Shown here piece by piece: positions 6,501 to 6,763 of a stretch of 6,763 nt of DNA. The notes under the pieces are model-generated. The model saw only the letters and a list, made by a program, of their open reading frames with translations, searched no databases and was not told the DNA's origin. The stretch's first letter is position 1. The number at the start of each line of letters is the position of its first letter. A program made the position numbers and the translations under genes. Origin of the DNA: Victivallaceae bacterium (GTDB taxonomy: Bacteria; Verrucomicrobiota; Lentisphaeria; Victivallales; Victivallaceae); assembly GCA_028698975.1 (NCBI GenBank), contig JAQVVK010000116.1, positions 1 through 6,763 on the forward strand, read 5' to 3'.

Positions 6501-6531
6501 CAAACAAATTCTCCTGTTTCTTCACCCATTT

Positions 6532-6560
6532 AATATAACCCGATCCAGCGCTTTAGACAA
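6532..6560 (-). promoter_or_regulatory. Promoter of coaB
   Basis: On the minus strand, TTGTCT (6555-6560), a 17-bp spacer and TATATT (6532-6537). The predicted start is near 6525, giving a leader of about 24 nt that carries the GGAG at 6511-6514. Spacing is ideal and it sits directly before the gene. Confidence 0.6.
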
Positions 6561-6623
6561 GCGGCAACCGGGGCGTTGATATGATTACAACGGCTTTTTT
6601 GAAAAAAAACCGGATTGAGAGGC

Positions 6624-6651
6624 TTGTAAATTTTTAAAAACAGGCTATTTT
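6624..6651 (+). promoter_or_regulatory. Candidate promoter of the tRNA gene
   Basis: TTGTAA (6624-6629), a 16-bp spacer containing the palindrome TTTTTAAAAA, and TATTTT (6646-6651). The predicted start near 6658 leaves almost no 5' leader before the mature tRNA. The G-rich stretch after the -10 would suit growth-rate control of a stable RNA, but that is speculative. Confidence 0.45.
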
Positions 6652-6660
6652 AAGAGGCGT

Positions 6661-6734
6661 GGCGGGGTAGCTCAGTTGGGTAGAGCGTCGGAATCATAAT
6701 CCGCAGGTCTCCAGTTCGAGTCTGGGACCCGCTA
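6661..6734 (+). tRNA. tRNA with CAU anticodon, probably elongator tRNA-Met
   Basis: A full cloverleaf can be drawn: acceptor GGCGGGG (6661-6667) with ACCCGCT (6727-6733); D arm GCTC/GAGC; anticodon stem TCGGA/TCCGC around loop ATCATAA, with anticodon CAT at 6695-6697; a 5-nt variable region AGGTC; T arm TCCAG/CTGGG with loop TTCGAGT; discriminator A at 6734. CCA is not encoded, since ACAC follows. CAU tRNAs are Met initiator, Met elongator or lysidine-modified Ile2. The D-stem G10-C11...G24-C25 and a 1:72 G-U pair are unlike the initiator, and the 5' end resembles elongator tRNA-Met. Two pairs are imperfect, 7:66 (G-A) and 27:43 (T-C). Confidence 0.9.
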
Positions 6735-6763
6735 ACACTTTTGATATTTTTAGGGTCCGAATT

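Noticed and set aside
6310..6525. A 71-codon minus-strand frame starting at ATG 6525, just upstream of coaB
   Set aside because: It overlaps coaB in another frame, starts ahead of the GGAG that serves coaB, and its product is Arg-rich with no motif.
6574..6600. Terminator-like hairpin CGTTG...CAACG followed by six T on the plus strand
   Set aside because: The stem has only 5 bp with a 9-nt loop, and no plus-strand gene lies upstream for it to end.
1..6763. CRISPR array, insertion sequence, phage or toxin-antitoxin module
   Set aside because: No repeated spacer pattern, transposase, terminal inverted repeats, integrase or small paired genes were seen. Coding sequence fills nearly the whole window with housekeeping and metabolic genes.

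Overview
The window is a compact stretch of bacterial chromosome of medium-high GC, with AT-rich intergenic gaps and sigma-70-like promoters. It carries six protein genes and one tRNA. A PVC-group bacterium (Lentisphaerota or Kiritimatiellota type, less likely Planctomycetota) is my best guess. It rests on the membrane-anchored Hanks kinase with an N-terminal zinc ribbon and on the AraC-regulated, xylose-isomerase-like sugar locus. This is inference; no taxonomic marker gene is present.

Left part (1-2438), a sugar-catabolism locus. Two minus-strand genes are tightly coupled, 6 nt apart: a xylose-isomerase-like TIM-barrel protein (396-1430), then a class II fructose/tagatose-bisphosphate-type aldolase that runs off the left edge (1-389). 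Divergent from them is an AraC/RhaR-type regulator (1542-2438). The 111-bp gap between holds a 13-bp direct repeat with a 21-bp period that abuts the regulator's -35 box, which looks like a pair of AraC-family half-sites. The isomerase keeps nearly all XylA catalytic residues but has His where XylA has a metal-ligand Asp, so its substrate may not be xylose. An isomerase plus an aldolase suggests an isomerise-phosphorylate-cleave route. The sugar kinase is not in the window.

Middle and right part (2468-6500), three minus-strand genes transcribed right to left: a CoaB-only phosphopantothenate-cysteine ligase (5868-6500), a stand-alone left-handed beta-helix acyltransferase with GlmU-like catalytic residues but no nucleotidyltransferase domain (4931-5803), and an 811-residue transmembrane Ser/Thr kinase (2468-4903). 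CoaB has its own promoter, and a second good promoter overlaps its stop codon. The acyltransferase and kinase are 27 bp apart and probably cotranscribed. CoaB makes a CoA precursor and the acyltransferase probably uses acetyl-CoA for amino-sugar metabolism. A regulatory link to the kinase is only suggested by position. The kinase gene converges on the AraC gene with 29 bp between them.

Right end (6504-6763): a divergent promoter region and a plus-strand CAU-anticodon tRNA, probably elongator tRNA-Met, without an encoded CCA. No mobile element, CRISPR array or phage gene is visible.
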